DNA of 64,000 nucleotides, taken from the NCBI RefSeq assembly GCF_001182725.1, contig NZ_CWHU01000003.1, positions 100,577 to 164,576 of the forward strand, written 5' to 3'. Shown one piece after another: positions 36,962-45,418 of the stretch. Numbering within the stretch: the stretch's first letter is position 1; each line of letters starts with the position of its first letter. The notes beneath the pieces were generated by a model. The model did not search any database. It was not told the origin of the DNA and saw only the letters and a program-made list of their open reading frames with translations. The translations under genes were made by a program, and so were the position numbers. This DNA is from Anaerococcus jeddahensis (lineage in GTDB: Bacteria; Bacillota; Clostridia; Tissierellales; Peptoniphilaceae).

Positions 36962-37580
36962 AAAACCCCCTATTTTTTACCCTAATATAAAAAATAATTG
37001 TAGAAATTAAATAACACATTATAAATAAATATTTCAAAGAAAGTCTTTCAAAGACTAAAGTTATTAATAAATCAATAAAAAAAGATGGAAGAAATGATTT
37101 AATATAGTTTTTACCTATATATTTATCGCCAATCATTGATTTTGGATGTTCAGTAAATATAGGCTTATTATAAAATAACAAAACTATATTCTCACTTGCT
37201 AGTGTTGCAAGAATTAAAATTAAAATATCAAAAAAATCTTTTATATCTACTAGTTTATATTTTAACAAAAAACTAAGAAGGAAAACTAATATTACCAGCA
37301 TACTTGTAGGAAAAATTGCAAATAAATTTTTACTTAAAATATATGATAGGACATTATTTTTATTTAGTTTTTTCTTATCCTCAAAATAAATTTCGTCCGA
37401 AAGACAAGCCTCTCTAAAAATAAGTGAGGTCAAAATAGAAATTAAAAAATAAAATAAAAATATTAGACCTCCTCCATTAATCAACAATTTCAAAGATAAA
37501 TATACCATAGCCAAAATTGTAAAAATAATAAATATTAATTTTTCATCAAAATATTTTTTGAATGTGTCTTTAAAAAACAT
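36954..37580 (-). CDS. Multi-pass membrane protein of unknown function
   Basis: 208 residues with about six hydrophobic helices (residues 13-32, 35-52, 80-100, 112-130, 155-172, 175-195). The start at 37580 (MFFKDTFKKYF) is chosen for GGGAGG a few bases upstream; an in-frame start at 37607 lies before that site. Loop motifs such as LSDEIYFEDKKKLNKNN and TEHPKSMIGDKYIGK are not recognised. Co-transcribed with the oxidoreductase. Confidence 0.7.
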   Translation of the reverse strand: MFFKDTFKKYFDEKLIFIIFTILAMVYLSLKLLINGGGLIFLFYFLISILTSLIFREACLSDEIYFEDKKKLNKNNVLSYILSKNLFAIFPTSMLVILVFLLSFLLKYKLVDIKDFFDILILILATLASENIVLLFYNKPIFTEHPKSMIGDKYIGKNYIKSFLPSFFIDLLITLVFERLSLKYLFIMCYLISTIIFYIRVKNRGFYD

Positions 37581-37637
37581 AAATCCTCCCAACAAATTTC
37601 TACCCAAAATTTGGGTAAACTAATTTTAGGAGGACTT

Positions 37638-38083
37638 ATGAAATATTTTTTATTAATATGCTTATTAATATGGATTATCTTTATCAAATCCATACAAAAA
37701 AGGATAATTATTAAGACCATGTTTTTATCAATATATTATTTTATTTGCCTTGGGCTTTTTCGATTTTATTTTTGATAATTTACAAATACTCTTTTACTTT
37801 TCTAGATTTTTCCATAATTTTCTTGATAAGCTTTGGATTTTTCTTATCTTTAAAAAATCAAGGACTTACAAAAAATTCTATTATTATTTTCGAAAAAATT
37901 TTTCATTTTTTTAAATCTATAAAATTTGGCGAAATAAAAAATATAGAAATAATAATAAATTCAAAATACCCAAAGTGTAGAATTTGGGCTTATGGAAATT
38001 TTTATGATTTTTACTTTAAAGATTACAAATATATAGTGATTTTTAAAAATATTTTTGAAAATTATATAGATCATAAAATTTAA
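37638..38083 (+). pseudogene. Small membrane protein gene, probably frameshifted
   Basis: An ORF opens at ATG 37638 with an excellent TTTAGGAGG site and encodes 45 hydrophobic residues before a TGA at 37773. A second frame (from about 37745, no ribosome binding site, TTG at best) continues with hydrophobic helices and a C-terminal beta-type region (SIKFGEIKNIEIIINSKYP, FYDFYFKDYKYIVIF) to 38083. Joining the two near the T-rich tract around 37730-37745 gives one plausible protein of about 147 residues resembling small membrane proteins with a PH-like tail. Either a single-base frameshift, a sequencing error, or slippage. Confidence 0.5.
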
Positions 38084-38134
38084 TCTAGTATATGATTAAA
38101 AATCTTAAATTTAAAGCCTAGGTAAAATAAGTTA

Positions 38135-38427
38135 GCATTATACAAAATATAATTCAGAGCGTAGACAAAGTAAGTTTAGTAATTTATTAGTAATTCAAAA
38201 TAAAATTAGGAAAAAACCCATCTCGACTAGATAAATGTGCATTGATTTTGCACATTTATTCCTAAAACTAGTTTGATAACACAGAAAAGTTTGCAAAGCA
38301 AAGGTGTTTTAGCGTGAGTGAAACAAAGGCATGGAGAAATCCCATGAGATTTCTTCGCTCGTTACACTAGGTCAAAATAGGAAATTTTTTTACTTTGCCA
38401 ACAATCTGCATTATACAAAATATAATT
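38135..38427 (+). repeat. Palindromic element family 1, copy C, with perfect 20-bp flanking duplication
   Basis: The element (38155-38407) runs from CAGAGCGTAGACAAAGTA to the inverted end TACTTTGCCAACAATCT. It is flanked by an identical 20-base sequence at 38135-38154 and 38408-38427, a textbook target-site duplication. Inside are the 31-base stem-loop (38230-38260, loop TTGATTT), a TTTGC/GCAAA hairpin within AACAC/GTGTT arms, and the core GAGAAATCCCATGAGATTTC. No reading frame or transposase, so mobilisation would need enzymes in trans. Confidence 0.85.
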
Positions 38428-38884
38428 TTATTTTACATAAGATATAAATATCTAATAAAATTTATAAATTTCAACTATGTAAAATAAAAAGATTAGTTCA
38501 AATTTTAAAATTTTTCTATTATTGCCTCGACATTATCAATTCAAATAAAACAAATTTATGTGGTCAGAATTCTTATATTTAAATGAATAATTTTCTACAA
38601 CAGACATTTATTTTTACGTTTTACACTAATCATTTAATAAAAAACTTTTATAATTTTTAGTTTTAAACATAAGCTCAACATTTATTTTCATAATGATTTT
38701 ACAAGTTTCATTTTTCCAAATATCAAATTTAAAATATAAGTTTTAAAATTTTAATAATAGAAAAAATTTTTATAGCTTAGATTTTAAAGTTTATCCCTAT
38801 TCTTATTGATTTCATTGGTTTTTTTATATTTTCGTAGAGAAGTTTCTTCATCCATTTATTTTAAATTTTTAGAAAATTTTAAAT
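38428..38884. other. AT-rich gene-free interval
   Basis: Nothing identifiable: very AT-rich, stops in all frames, no ribosome binding site with a following frame, no clear hairpin with a T-run. Confidence 0.5.
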
Positions 38885-38930
38885 GATAATGCAAATCGTT
38901 CTTGACATTTGTTATTTTTGTTGCTAATAT
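38885..38930 (+). promoter_or_regulatory. Promoter of the zinc operon with Zur/Fur-like box
   Basis: -35 TTGACA (38902-38907), 17-base spacer, -10 TAATAT (38925-38930). Immediately upstream GATAATGCAAATC (38885-38897) matches 10 of 13 positions of the Fur-family palindrome GATAATnATTATC. Since the operon encodes zinc uptake, Zur is the likely binder; no zur gene is in the window. Confidence 0.6.
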
Positions 38931-38994
38931 TTAGTTGTCGATAGTTAATTAACTAAAAATACAAATTTATAAATTAAATAATAAGGAGAATAAA

Positions 38995-39681
38995 ATGAAA
39001 AATAAAAAATCACTTAGTTTAATTGCCCTTTTATCTTTGGGCCTTGTTATGACAGCTTGTCAAAAAGATCAAAAAAATGATGAGACTTCAAGTTCAAATG
39101 TTTCTCAAGAAATGAAAAAAGATGATGCTTCAAATGTAAGCGATTCTTCTTCAAATACTGAAGAGAAAAAAGAAGATTCAGCAGAGGTAAGTCTTTCTGA
39201 CTGGGAAGGCGAATGGAATGATATGGGCGGATATCTTGAAAAAGATGAAGTTCAAAATGCTTTTAAAACTTTAGCTGAAAAAGAAAAAGTTGATGAAAAA
39301 GAAGCTAAGGAAAATTATTTAAAGAAAAGAAAATGTGATTTTGGTGGTCTTGAAATAAAAGATAATAAAATCAAATTCTTAAAAGATTTCCCTGATAAAA
39401 AAGGTGAAGTTATCGGTGAGAGCGAATATAAATATGTTGAAAAACAAGAAATTGAACATGGTGGCCATAAATTAGAATGGGATATTTTTGAAGCTGTAAA
39501 TGATGATGCGCCTTATAAATTTATTCTTATGATGCCAATTCATGGAGAAGAAAGCCTAACACATTTCCATATGAGATATGGCGATGACAAAGATAAATTA
39601 TTAAAAGATGAAGGTTGGTTCCCTACTTTTGTAAAACCAAATACAACTGATGCACAAATAATTGATGAAATTACTGAATAG
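38995..39681 (+). CDS. zinT: ZinT-domain zinc-binding lipoprotein
   Basis: A 228-residue lipoprotein (signal ending LVMTACQKD). An acidic/Ser linker (20-62) leads to a ZinT/YodA domain (about 65-228): LSDWEGEWNDMGGYL, EHGGHKLEWDIFEA, FILMMPIHGEESLTHFHMRYGDD, FPTFVKP. The His residues in HGGH, IHGE and THFHMRYG are the expected metal ligands. ZinT binds zinc outside the cell and hands it to ZnuA; in streptococci this domain is fused to AdcA, here it is a separate protein. First gene of zinT-znuA-znuC-znuB. Confidence 0.9.
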   Translation: MKNKKSLSLIALLSLGLVMTACQKDQKNDETSSSNVSQEMKKDDASNVSDSSSNTEEKKEDSAEVSLSDWEGEWNDMGGYLEKDEVQNAFKTLAEKEKVDEKEAKENYLKKRKCDFGGLEIKDNKIKFLKDFPDKKGEVIGESEYKYVEKQEIEHGGHKLEWDIFEAVNDDAPYKFILMMPIHGEESLTHFHMRYGDDKDKLLKDEGWFPTFVKPNTTDAQIIDEITE

Positions 39682-39726
39682 ATTATGTGGGTTGAAATTT
39701 TTCAACCCTCTTTCTAAGGAGGAAGA

Positions 39727-41067
39727 ATGAAAAAAAGATATATAAGTTTTTTTATTTTCTTGCTTTTTATTTTTAGCTCTTGTTCAAACAAGAGTAAACA
39801 ATCTTCTGATAAACCTTTGGTTTATACATCTTTTTATCCTGTTTACGAAATGACAAAAATGATTGGTGATGACACAATAGACGTGGAATCTTTTATGCCC
39901 CTTGATAAGCAACCTCACCTTTGGGAACCAAGTCCTAAAGATATGAAAAAACTTGCAAAATGTGATCTTTTGGTTGTAAATGGTGCCAATATGGAACCTT
40001 GGCTTGATAAGGTTAAGGAAAATTTACCAAATCTTGATATTTTAAAATTATCTGATTCTGTTGACCTTATTACTTATAAGGGTGCAGCAGCTATCGGTGA
40101 TTTTCAATACATGTCCAAAGTAAATTTAAAAAAGGGGAAAAATAAATTTGATTTTGGCCACACTCATGAAGATATGATGAGGGTTGCTTTTATAAAAGAT
40201 GATGGTACTCGCGGAGAAAATTTGGTAAAAAAATGTAAAGATATAATGAGCCAAAAGGGAGAGTTGATTCATCAAAAAGAAACTTTCGACCTTGAAGAAG
40301 GAAAGGTTTATGGACTTGAAATGGGACATGAATCTGGAGAAATTTTCTTTAATATTCCAAAAGATGGAGATTATATTTTTATAAGTGATAGGATAAGCGA
40401 AGACCTCCTACCATATAATTTGGTTGGAAGTGATGGTAAATTTTTAAAAGATGAAAAAAAGGAAGAGCCTTTGATGGAGGGCTCATCTTCCGGATTTGAT
40501 AAAATAACTTATGATCCCCACTCATGGTTATCCATTACCAATGCAAAAAAATATTTGAATGCTATCAATGAAAAATTAACCGAGAAATATCCGAAAAATG
40601 AAAGAGTTTATAGGAAAAATAAATTAAAGTATGTTGATAAACTTACTGATATTGATGCAAAATATAAAGAAAAATTCTCAAAAATTGATAAAAATAACAG
40701 AAATTTCTTGGTAATTCATTATGCCTATGCTTATATAGCAAGAGATTTTGATTTGTTTCAATATCCATTACAAGGATTGACCAGTTTAGAAAATCCTAGC
40801 CTTAAAACTATAAAAAAAGCCATAGACTTTTCTGAAAGCAAAAATATTTCCACAGTTTTTTATGAATTTGGACAAAATCCAAAGCAAGCTAAAGCCTTAG
40901 CCGAAGAAATCGGTGGAAAAGTATCCCCTCTTGCCTCTATGGAATATGTGAATAAAGAGCAGGAAAAAAACAAACTTAATTATATTGATCTTATGGAAAT
41001 GAACCTTGAAAATCTCTACAAATCTATGAACGAGGAGGAAAATAATGAAAGCAGTGTCAATAAATAA
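39727..41067 (+). CDS. znuA: Zinc ABC transporter, substrate-binding lipoprotein with inserted domain
   Basis: A 446-residue lipoprotein (signal ending IFSSCSNKS), about 140 residues longer than usual ZnuA/AdcA. The cluster A-I fold is split: N-terminal half with His64 in QPHLWEPSP, C-terminal half with His265 in DPHSWLS and His331 in IHYAYAYIARDF. Between them (about residues 118-260) lies an extra beta-rich domain containing FGHTHEDMMRVAF and GLEMGHESGEIFF, where metal-binding loops normally occur. It delivers zinc to ZnuB/ZnuC. AGGAGGAAG precedes the ATG. Confidence 0.9.
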   Translation: MKKRYISFFIFLLFIFSSCSNKSKQSSDKPLVYTSFYPVYEMTKMIGDDTIDVESFMPLDKQPHLWEPSPKDMKKLAKCDLLVVNGANMEPWLDKVKENLPNLDILKLSDSVDLITYKGAAAIGDFQYMSKVNLKKGKNKFDFGHTHEDMMRVAFIKDDGTRGENLVKKCKDIMSQKGELIHQKETFDLEEGKVYGLEMGHESGEIFFNIPKDGDYIFISDRISEDLLPYNLVGSDGKFLKDEKKEEPLMEGSSSGFDKITYDPHSWLSITNAKKYLNAINEKLTEKYPKNERVYRKNKLKYVDKLTDIDAKYKEKFSKIDKNNRNFLVIHYAYAYIARDFDLFQYPLQGLTSLENPSLKTIKKAIDFSESKNISTVFYEFGQNPKQAKALAEEIGGKVSPLASMEYVNKEQEKNKLNYIDLMEMNLENLYKSMNEEENNESSVNK

Positions 41068-41716
41068 TTTGAATTTTTCTTATTCACAAATTCCTGTTTT
41101 AAAAAATTGCAATTTGAATGTTGATATTGGTGAATTTACGGTAATTCTTGGCGGAAATGGGTCAGGTAAATCGACTTTAATAAAGCTTATGCTTGGAGAA
41201 TTAAAAAAGAATAGTGGAGAAATTAAAATTCTTGGAAAAAATATTGAAGATTATACTTCCTTCAAAGATATAGGCTATGTACCACAAATAAATATAGTAA
41301 ATAAAATTGCCTTTCCTATAACTTGCCTTGAACTAGTTTCTCTAAATCTTTATGAAGATTTTGGATTTATTAAAATCCCCAAGAAAAATCATTACCAAAA
41401 ATCAAAAGATATACTAAAAAAAATGGGGATGGAAAAATATATCAATACTCCTGTAAATGAATTGTCGGGAGGTCTCGCTCAAAGAGCAATGATTTCAAAA
41501 GCTATGATAAATGATCCAAAAATTTTAATTCTTGATGAACCAACAGCAGGAGTTGATAAGTATTCTAAGGACCATTTTTTTGAAACAATAGATTTTCTTT
41601 CAAAAAAATTTAATGTAACTATAATTATGGTTACTCACGAATTAAAGGAAATGGAATCTTTAAATATTAAAATGACAAAATATGAAATGATAGAAGGGAG
41701 TTTAAGAAAATGCTAG
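41045..41716 (+). CDS. znuC: Zinc ABC transporter, ATP-binding protein
   Basis: A 223-residue ATPase: Walker A GGNGSGKST near residue 37, signature LSGGLAQRA (non-canonical QQ replaced by AQ), Walker B KILILDEPTAGVD, H-loop MVTHE. Overlaps znuA by 23 bases, with GAGGAG inside the znuA end, and overlaps znuB by 7 bases. Energises zinc uptake. Confidence 0.92.
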   Translation: MKAVSINNLNFSYSQIPVLKNCNLNVDIGEFTVILGGNGSGKSTLIKLMLGELKKNSGEIKILGKNIEDYTSFKDIGYVPQINIVNKIAFPITCLELVSLNLYEDFGFIKIPKKNHYQKSKDILKKMGMEKYINTPVNELSGGLAQRAMISKAMINDPKILILDEPTAGVDKYSKDHFFETIDFLSKKFNVTIIMVTHELKEMESLNIKMTKYEMIEGSLRKC

Positions 41717-42501
41717 AATTTGCTTTTATGAGAAAAGCACTTATTTTGGGATTTTTACTTTCTATTATGATTCCTATAATAGGAATTGTAATGGTAAATA
41801 GAAAAACTTCCATGATAGGTGATGCCCTATCTCACACAGCTCTTGCTGGGGTTGGGATGGGCCTAATATTAGGTTTTGATCCACTTTTAGGATCTTCAAT
41901 CGTATGTGTTGTCGCTGCCTTTTTGATAGAACTTATCAGAAAAAAACTTCCCCAATATGGAGATATGGCAACAGCTGTTATAATGAGTACAGGGCTAGGA
42001 ATTGCGGCCATTCTTTCAGATTTTGCTCCAGGAGGAAATTCTTTTGAATCTTATCTTTTCGGTTCAATTTCATCAGTTACAGATAGAGATATAATAAATA
42101 CAAGTGTTGCTTTTATTTTTGTTTTATTATTAGCAACTTCAAGATACTCATCCCTATTAGCTATAGCAATAGACCCAAATACAGCTAGACTTTCAGGAGT
42201 AAAGGTAAAAAGTCTAGACGCATCTTTTACCCTCCTTGCTGCAATAACTATAGCCTTATCTGTAAAAATAATAGGAGCTCTAATGGTAACTAGCTTAATA
42301 GTTTTACCAGTAGCAACTGCTTTAATTATTGCCAAAAGTTATAAACAAACATTTTTTATTACAATTACACTTGGAATTATTTATATGATGCTTGGCATTA
42401 TTCTAAGTTATCAATTCGATATAAAACCAGGAGGATCAATTGTTATAAATTCAATAATAGGTATGCTCTCCTTCTTTGCTTACAAAAAACTAAGAAGATA
42501 A
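41710..42501 (+). CDS. znuB: Zinc ABC transporter, permease
   Basis: A 263-residue ABC-3 family membrane protein with seven or eight helices. Signatures: MIGDALSHTALAGVGMGLILG (about 35-55), GLGIAAILSDFAPGGNSFESYLFGSI, ARLSGVKVKSLDASFTLLAAITIALSVKIIGALMVTSLIVLPVATALII. Last gene of the zinc operon, followed by a terminator. Confidence 0.93.
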   Translation: MLEFAFMRKALILGFLLSIMIPIIGIVMVNRKTSMIGDALSHTALAGVGMGLILGFDPLLGSSIVCVVAAFLIELIRKKLPQYGDMATAVIMSTGLGIAAILSDFAPGGNSFESYLFGSISSVTDRDIINTSVAFIFVLLLATSRYSSLLAIAIDPNTARLSGVKVKSLDASFTLLAAITIALSVKIIGALMVTSLIVLPVATALIIAKSYKQTFFITITLGIIYMMLGIILSYQFDIKPGGSIVINSIIGMLSFFAYKKLRR

Positions 42502-42547
42502 AATATGTAAATTCTTCTAATACAATTTTTACAATTTAAAATTAATA

Positions 42548-42597
42548 ATTTCACCCAAGTGTCATATCAAATACCAATGATTCTTGGGTGAAATTTT
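42548..42597 (+). terminator. Terminator of the zinc operon
   Basis: Stem TTTCACCCAAG / CTTGGGTGAAA followed by a T-rich run (42549-42592). Confidence 0.75.
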
Positions 42598-42750
42598 ATT
42601 TATCCTTCTTTAAAATTTTTTTAATTACATTTATAATTTCAATATTGATATCTTTTATTTATAAATAGTTTTTAATTTTATAATTTAGTCACTTATTTGA
42701 TTGTAAAAAATATATATGATTCAGAGTTTATTACAATTAAATTTATTGCA

Positions 42751-42779
42751 TTGAATTTTATTTATCTAGATGATAAAAT
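42751..42779 (+). promoter_or_regulatory. Promoter of the 42823-45332 gene group
   Basis: -35 TTGAAT (42751-42756), 17-base spacer, -10 TAAAAT (42774-42779), 44 bases before the next ATG. Confidence 0.5.
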
Positions 42780-42822
42780 TAAAATATATTATGTAGAAAA
42801 TTTGTTTATTGGAGGAAATTTT

Positions 42823-43797
42823 ATGAAAAAAACTCTTGTAAAGATATTAATTTTGATGTTGGGTCTTGCTGTTGGTGGGGCAATCGCTTTTTTTCAATTT
42901 AAGGGAAGTGATAGAAATAATATTTTAAGTAAAAAAGATGGAAAGGTTGATACGACAAATGCTGATATAAAAGTAGAAATCAGTGGATTTGACGGATACG
43001 CTAAGGCAAAGCTTTCTAAAAATGAGCTTGAAAATTTGGATGTTGAATCTTTTAATGATGAGTATTCTACTGATGATATTCTTGATAATATTGATGTAAG
43101 TGTTAAGGCTGATAAAAAAGAAAATCTTTCTAACGGCGACACCCTTACTATTACTATGAATTTTAAAAATACATCTGACCTTAATATTGATATTACTAAG
43201 AAAAAAGTTGTAAAAAAAGTTAAGGTAAAGGGCCTAGAGAAAATCGTAAATTCTTTGGATGATTTTGACGAAGACACTCTTGATAGAATGCATGCTGATG
43301 CCAATAAGATTTTAGCAAAAGATTATAATGATCCAAAAGAAGGAACTAATCGTAGTTTTTATAATGGTGATAAGGTTAATTATGAATTTATTAGAAAAAA
43401 TATTTTTGAAAAGAAACTTTCTGAAAAAGATATTTTAGAAAAAAACAAGTTTGATAATCAAAAAACTTATTCAATTGCCATGATTTACCAAGTTAAATAT
43501 GATGAGGTAAAGGATACTGACTATGATTCTGACTCTGATAAAAGAATAATTACCAAAAAAGAAGAAAAAACAAAATATGTTGTTTTTGTTTTTGATAAAA
43601 TCCAAGCAAATAACGGCGGAATAATTTATTCAACAAACAAGTCCTATGTTTTTGATAGTGAAGAAAAAGCAACAAATCAAGTTAAATATGATGGATTTTC
43701 ATTAGTAGAAGTAGAAGAAGACCAAAAGACAGAAAGTAATGATAATCAAAATTCTAATGAATCTGATGAAAATAAAGATAATTCTTCAAATAAATAA
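42823..43797 (+). CDS. Membrane-anchored extracellular protein of unknown function
   Basis: 324 residues: an N-terminal transmembrane helix (residues 5-24) followed by an extracytoplasmic, strongly charged region. Recognisable blocks are VEISGFDGYAKAKLSKNEL, LSNGDTLTITMNFKNTSDLN and VKVKGLEKIVNSLDDFD, resembling Ig-like strand arrangements in membrane-anchored YvbJ/TcaA-like proteins of Firmicutes, but without the usual zinc ribbon. The tail is Asn/Glu/Asp-rich. Start at 42823 chosen for GGAGG; upstream codons lack a site. Function not assigned. Confidence 0.7.
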   Translation: MKKTLVKILILMLGLAVGGAIAFFQFKGSDRNNILSKKDGKVDTTNADIKVEISGFDGYAKAKLSKNELENLDVESFNDEYSTDDILDNIDVSVKADKKENLSNGDTLTITMNFKNTSDLNIDITKKKVVKKVKVKGLEKIVNSLDDFDEDTLDRMHADANKILAKDYNDPKEGTNRSFYNGDKVNYEFIRKNIFEKKLSEKDILEKNKFDNQKTYSIAMIYQVKYDEVKDTDYDSDSDKRIITKKEEKTKYVVFVFDKIQANNGGIIYSTNKSYVFDSEEKATNQVKYDGFSLVEVEEDQKTESNDNQNSNESDENKDNSSNK

Positions 43798-43820
43798 GAG
43801 ATTATCCTTTAAGGAGATTT

Positions 43821-44606
43821 ATGAAAAAAAAATCAAAATTATTAGCCCTCTTTTTTCTAATTTTTATTCTTGCTGGATGTAATTTTTTTAAAAACGAGAA
43901 AAATATTAGCAATGAACAAATAAAAAAAGATGCCTTTGTAATGTATAATCCCAAAGGAATAAAAGATGAGAGCATAGAAATTTATAATAAATCTATGGCA
44001 AAAGATCTTTTTGAAACGACCTACGCTTATAAAATTTATGAAAAAAAGAATAAAGATCTAGAAAAAGCACGTGATTATATTATGGAAGAATGTGTGGATT
44101 ATGCCAATAATTTGTATTTCGTGTATAGTCAAGATCTTGAAAAAATGAAAAAAAATAAAAGCATAAAGGCGAAGCTTCCAAAAGAAAATGGAGAAGATTT
44201 TAGGAAAAAAAGTCTTTATAAGACTCAATTGTTGGCAATTTGTGATACATCTTCAAGGCTTTATTATGCAATAAATGATTTAAAACTTGTAAATGATTTG
44301 ATGGGAAATTCTCATGATGATTTGAAAATTTATGCCAAGGATTTTGTAGAAAGAAATGGGGAAAATTTATTAGATGATAATATGAAAGCTTATGGTTTAA
44401 AATACGATGAAAAGTCCAAAGAAACCATAGAAAAGCTAATAATTTCCTACCTAGATGACTTCAAATATGACCTCCCCCACAAAGACGGGAGCAAGGAAAA
44501 TATAAAAATCGAAAAAGAAGTAAAACTTACAATGAAAACTCTTGGCGTTTCAAAATATTTCAAAGATTTAAAAAAAGCTGTAAGAGAAGTTTACAAAGAA
44601 GATTAG
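43821..44606 (+). CDS. Lipoprotein of unknown function
   Basis: A 261-residue predicted lipoprotein (signal ending FILAGCNFF, Cys at 20). The mature part is mostly helical and charged (LFETTYAYKIYEKKNKDLEKARDYIMEEC, TSSRLYYAINDLKLVNDLMG). No recognised domain. AAGGAG precedes the ATG. Co-directional with the preceding membrane-anchored protein (23-base gap) and the next lipoprotein (9-base gap). Confidence 0.7.
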   Translation: MKKKSKLLALFFLIFILAGCNFFKNEKNISNEQIKKDAFVMYNPKGIKDESIEIYNKSMAKDLFETTYAYKIYEKKNKDLEKARDYIMEECVDYANNLYFVYSQDLEKMKKNKSIKAKLPKENGEDFRKKSLYKTQLLAICDTSSRLYYAINDLKLVNDLMGNSHDDLKIYAKDFVERNGENLLDDNMKAYGLKYDEKSKETIEKLIISYLDDFKYDLPHKDGSKENIKIEKEVKLTMKTLGVSKYFKDLKKAVREVYKED

Positions 44607-44615
44607 GTGAATTTT

Positions 44616-45332
44616 ATGAATAAAAAAATAATTATTATTGGCTTAATTTTACCCCTACTTGTTTCATGTAAGAAAAATAAAAGGGTAATAGAAACAGAAA
44701 GTAGATCAGTTGAAAGCGTAGAAAAATTTTCAAGTAATAATAATCTTTCAAAAAATCAAAAAGTAAACGAAAAAAATGATTCAAATATCAAAAATAATGA
44801 AGAAGTAAAAAAAGAAGAAACTGATCCAATTTTCAATGAATTGGAGGGAAAAACTTTTGTTTACAAGCACGTAAATAATAGATATTACCAAACTTTAACC
44901 TTTGGGAAAAACGGATTTTTTAATTCAAAATATACTTTTACTCAAACAAACACCGAAGGTGGTCCTGATTATCAAAGTGTTTGCCAAATGCAAGGAAAAT
45001 TTATTGTAGAAAACCATCTTGATGAAACTTGCTATATTTTAAGATTAACAAATCCAGCCGTAACTTCAAATACAGGAGCCACCGAGCTTGATTCAAATAA
45101 TCAAATTGAATATAAGGATATAAAGGGCGGACTTAGCTTAGATGATTTAAACGGAGAAAATGAATTTCAATACCTCTACACCTTGTATCTTCCTGGAAGA
45201 AGTAAAGATAGTATGACCGATAAATTAAAACAAAATTTAGAAAATCTTTATATAAATTTTGAGGGACAAAGCCCTTACTATCTTCTAGTAAATAATAACA
45301 GCACAGCATTTTTTATTGAAGGATTAGAATAA
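44616..45332 (+). CDS. Lipoprotein, member 4 of the secreted family
   Basis: 238 residues, lipobox LLVSCKKN, a polar linker (20-75) and a C-terminal domain homologous to members 2 and 3: ELEGKTFVYKHVNNRYYQTLTF, CQMQGKFIVENHLDETCYILRLTNPAVTS, YTLYLPGRSKDSMTDKLKQ and YYLLVNNNSTAFFIEGLE. Start at 44616 (AGGTGA upstream); a GTG at 44607 is in frame but badly placed. Function unknown. Confidence 0.75.
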   Translation: MNKKIIIIGLILPLLVSCKKNKRVIETESRSVESVEKFSSNNNLSKNQKVNEKNDSNIKNNEEVKKEETDPIFNELEGKTFVYKHVNNRYYQTLTFGKNGFFNSKYTFTQTNTEGGPDYQSVCQMQGKFIVENHLDETCYILRLTNPAVTSNTGATELDSNNQIEYKDIKGGLSLDDLNGENEFQYLYTLYLPGRSKDSMTDKLKQNLENLYINFEGQSPYYLLVNNNSTAFFIEGLE

Positions 45333-45337
45333 TTTTA

Positions 45338-45378
45338 AAAAAATAGGCTTAAATAAATTTTTAAGCCTATTTTTATAC
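45338..45378. terminator. Bidirectional terminator
   Basis: Stem AATAGGCTTAAA / TTTAAGCCTATT with T/A runs on both sides, between a lipoprotein gene and arsA. Confidence 0.8.
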
Positions 45379-45418
45379 TAAAATTTAGCTAATTTAAATC
45401 ATTTTCCAAATCTTTTAA

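Noticed and set aside
38428..38884. Possible remnant gene in the AT-rich interval
   Set aside because: Frames are broken by stops every few codons and no similarity is visible.
41045..41716. Assignment of the ABC set to manganese (MntABC-like) rather than zinc
   Set aside because: Presence of ZinT and His-rich ligand sites in the binding protein favours zinc.
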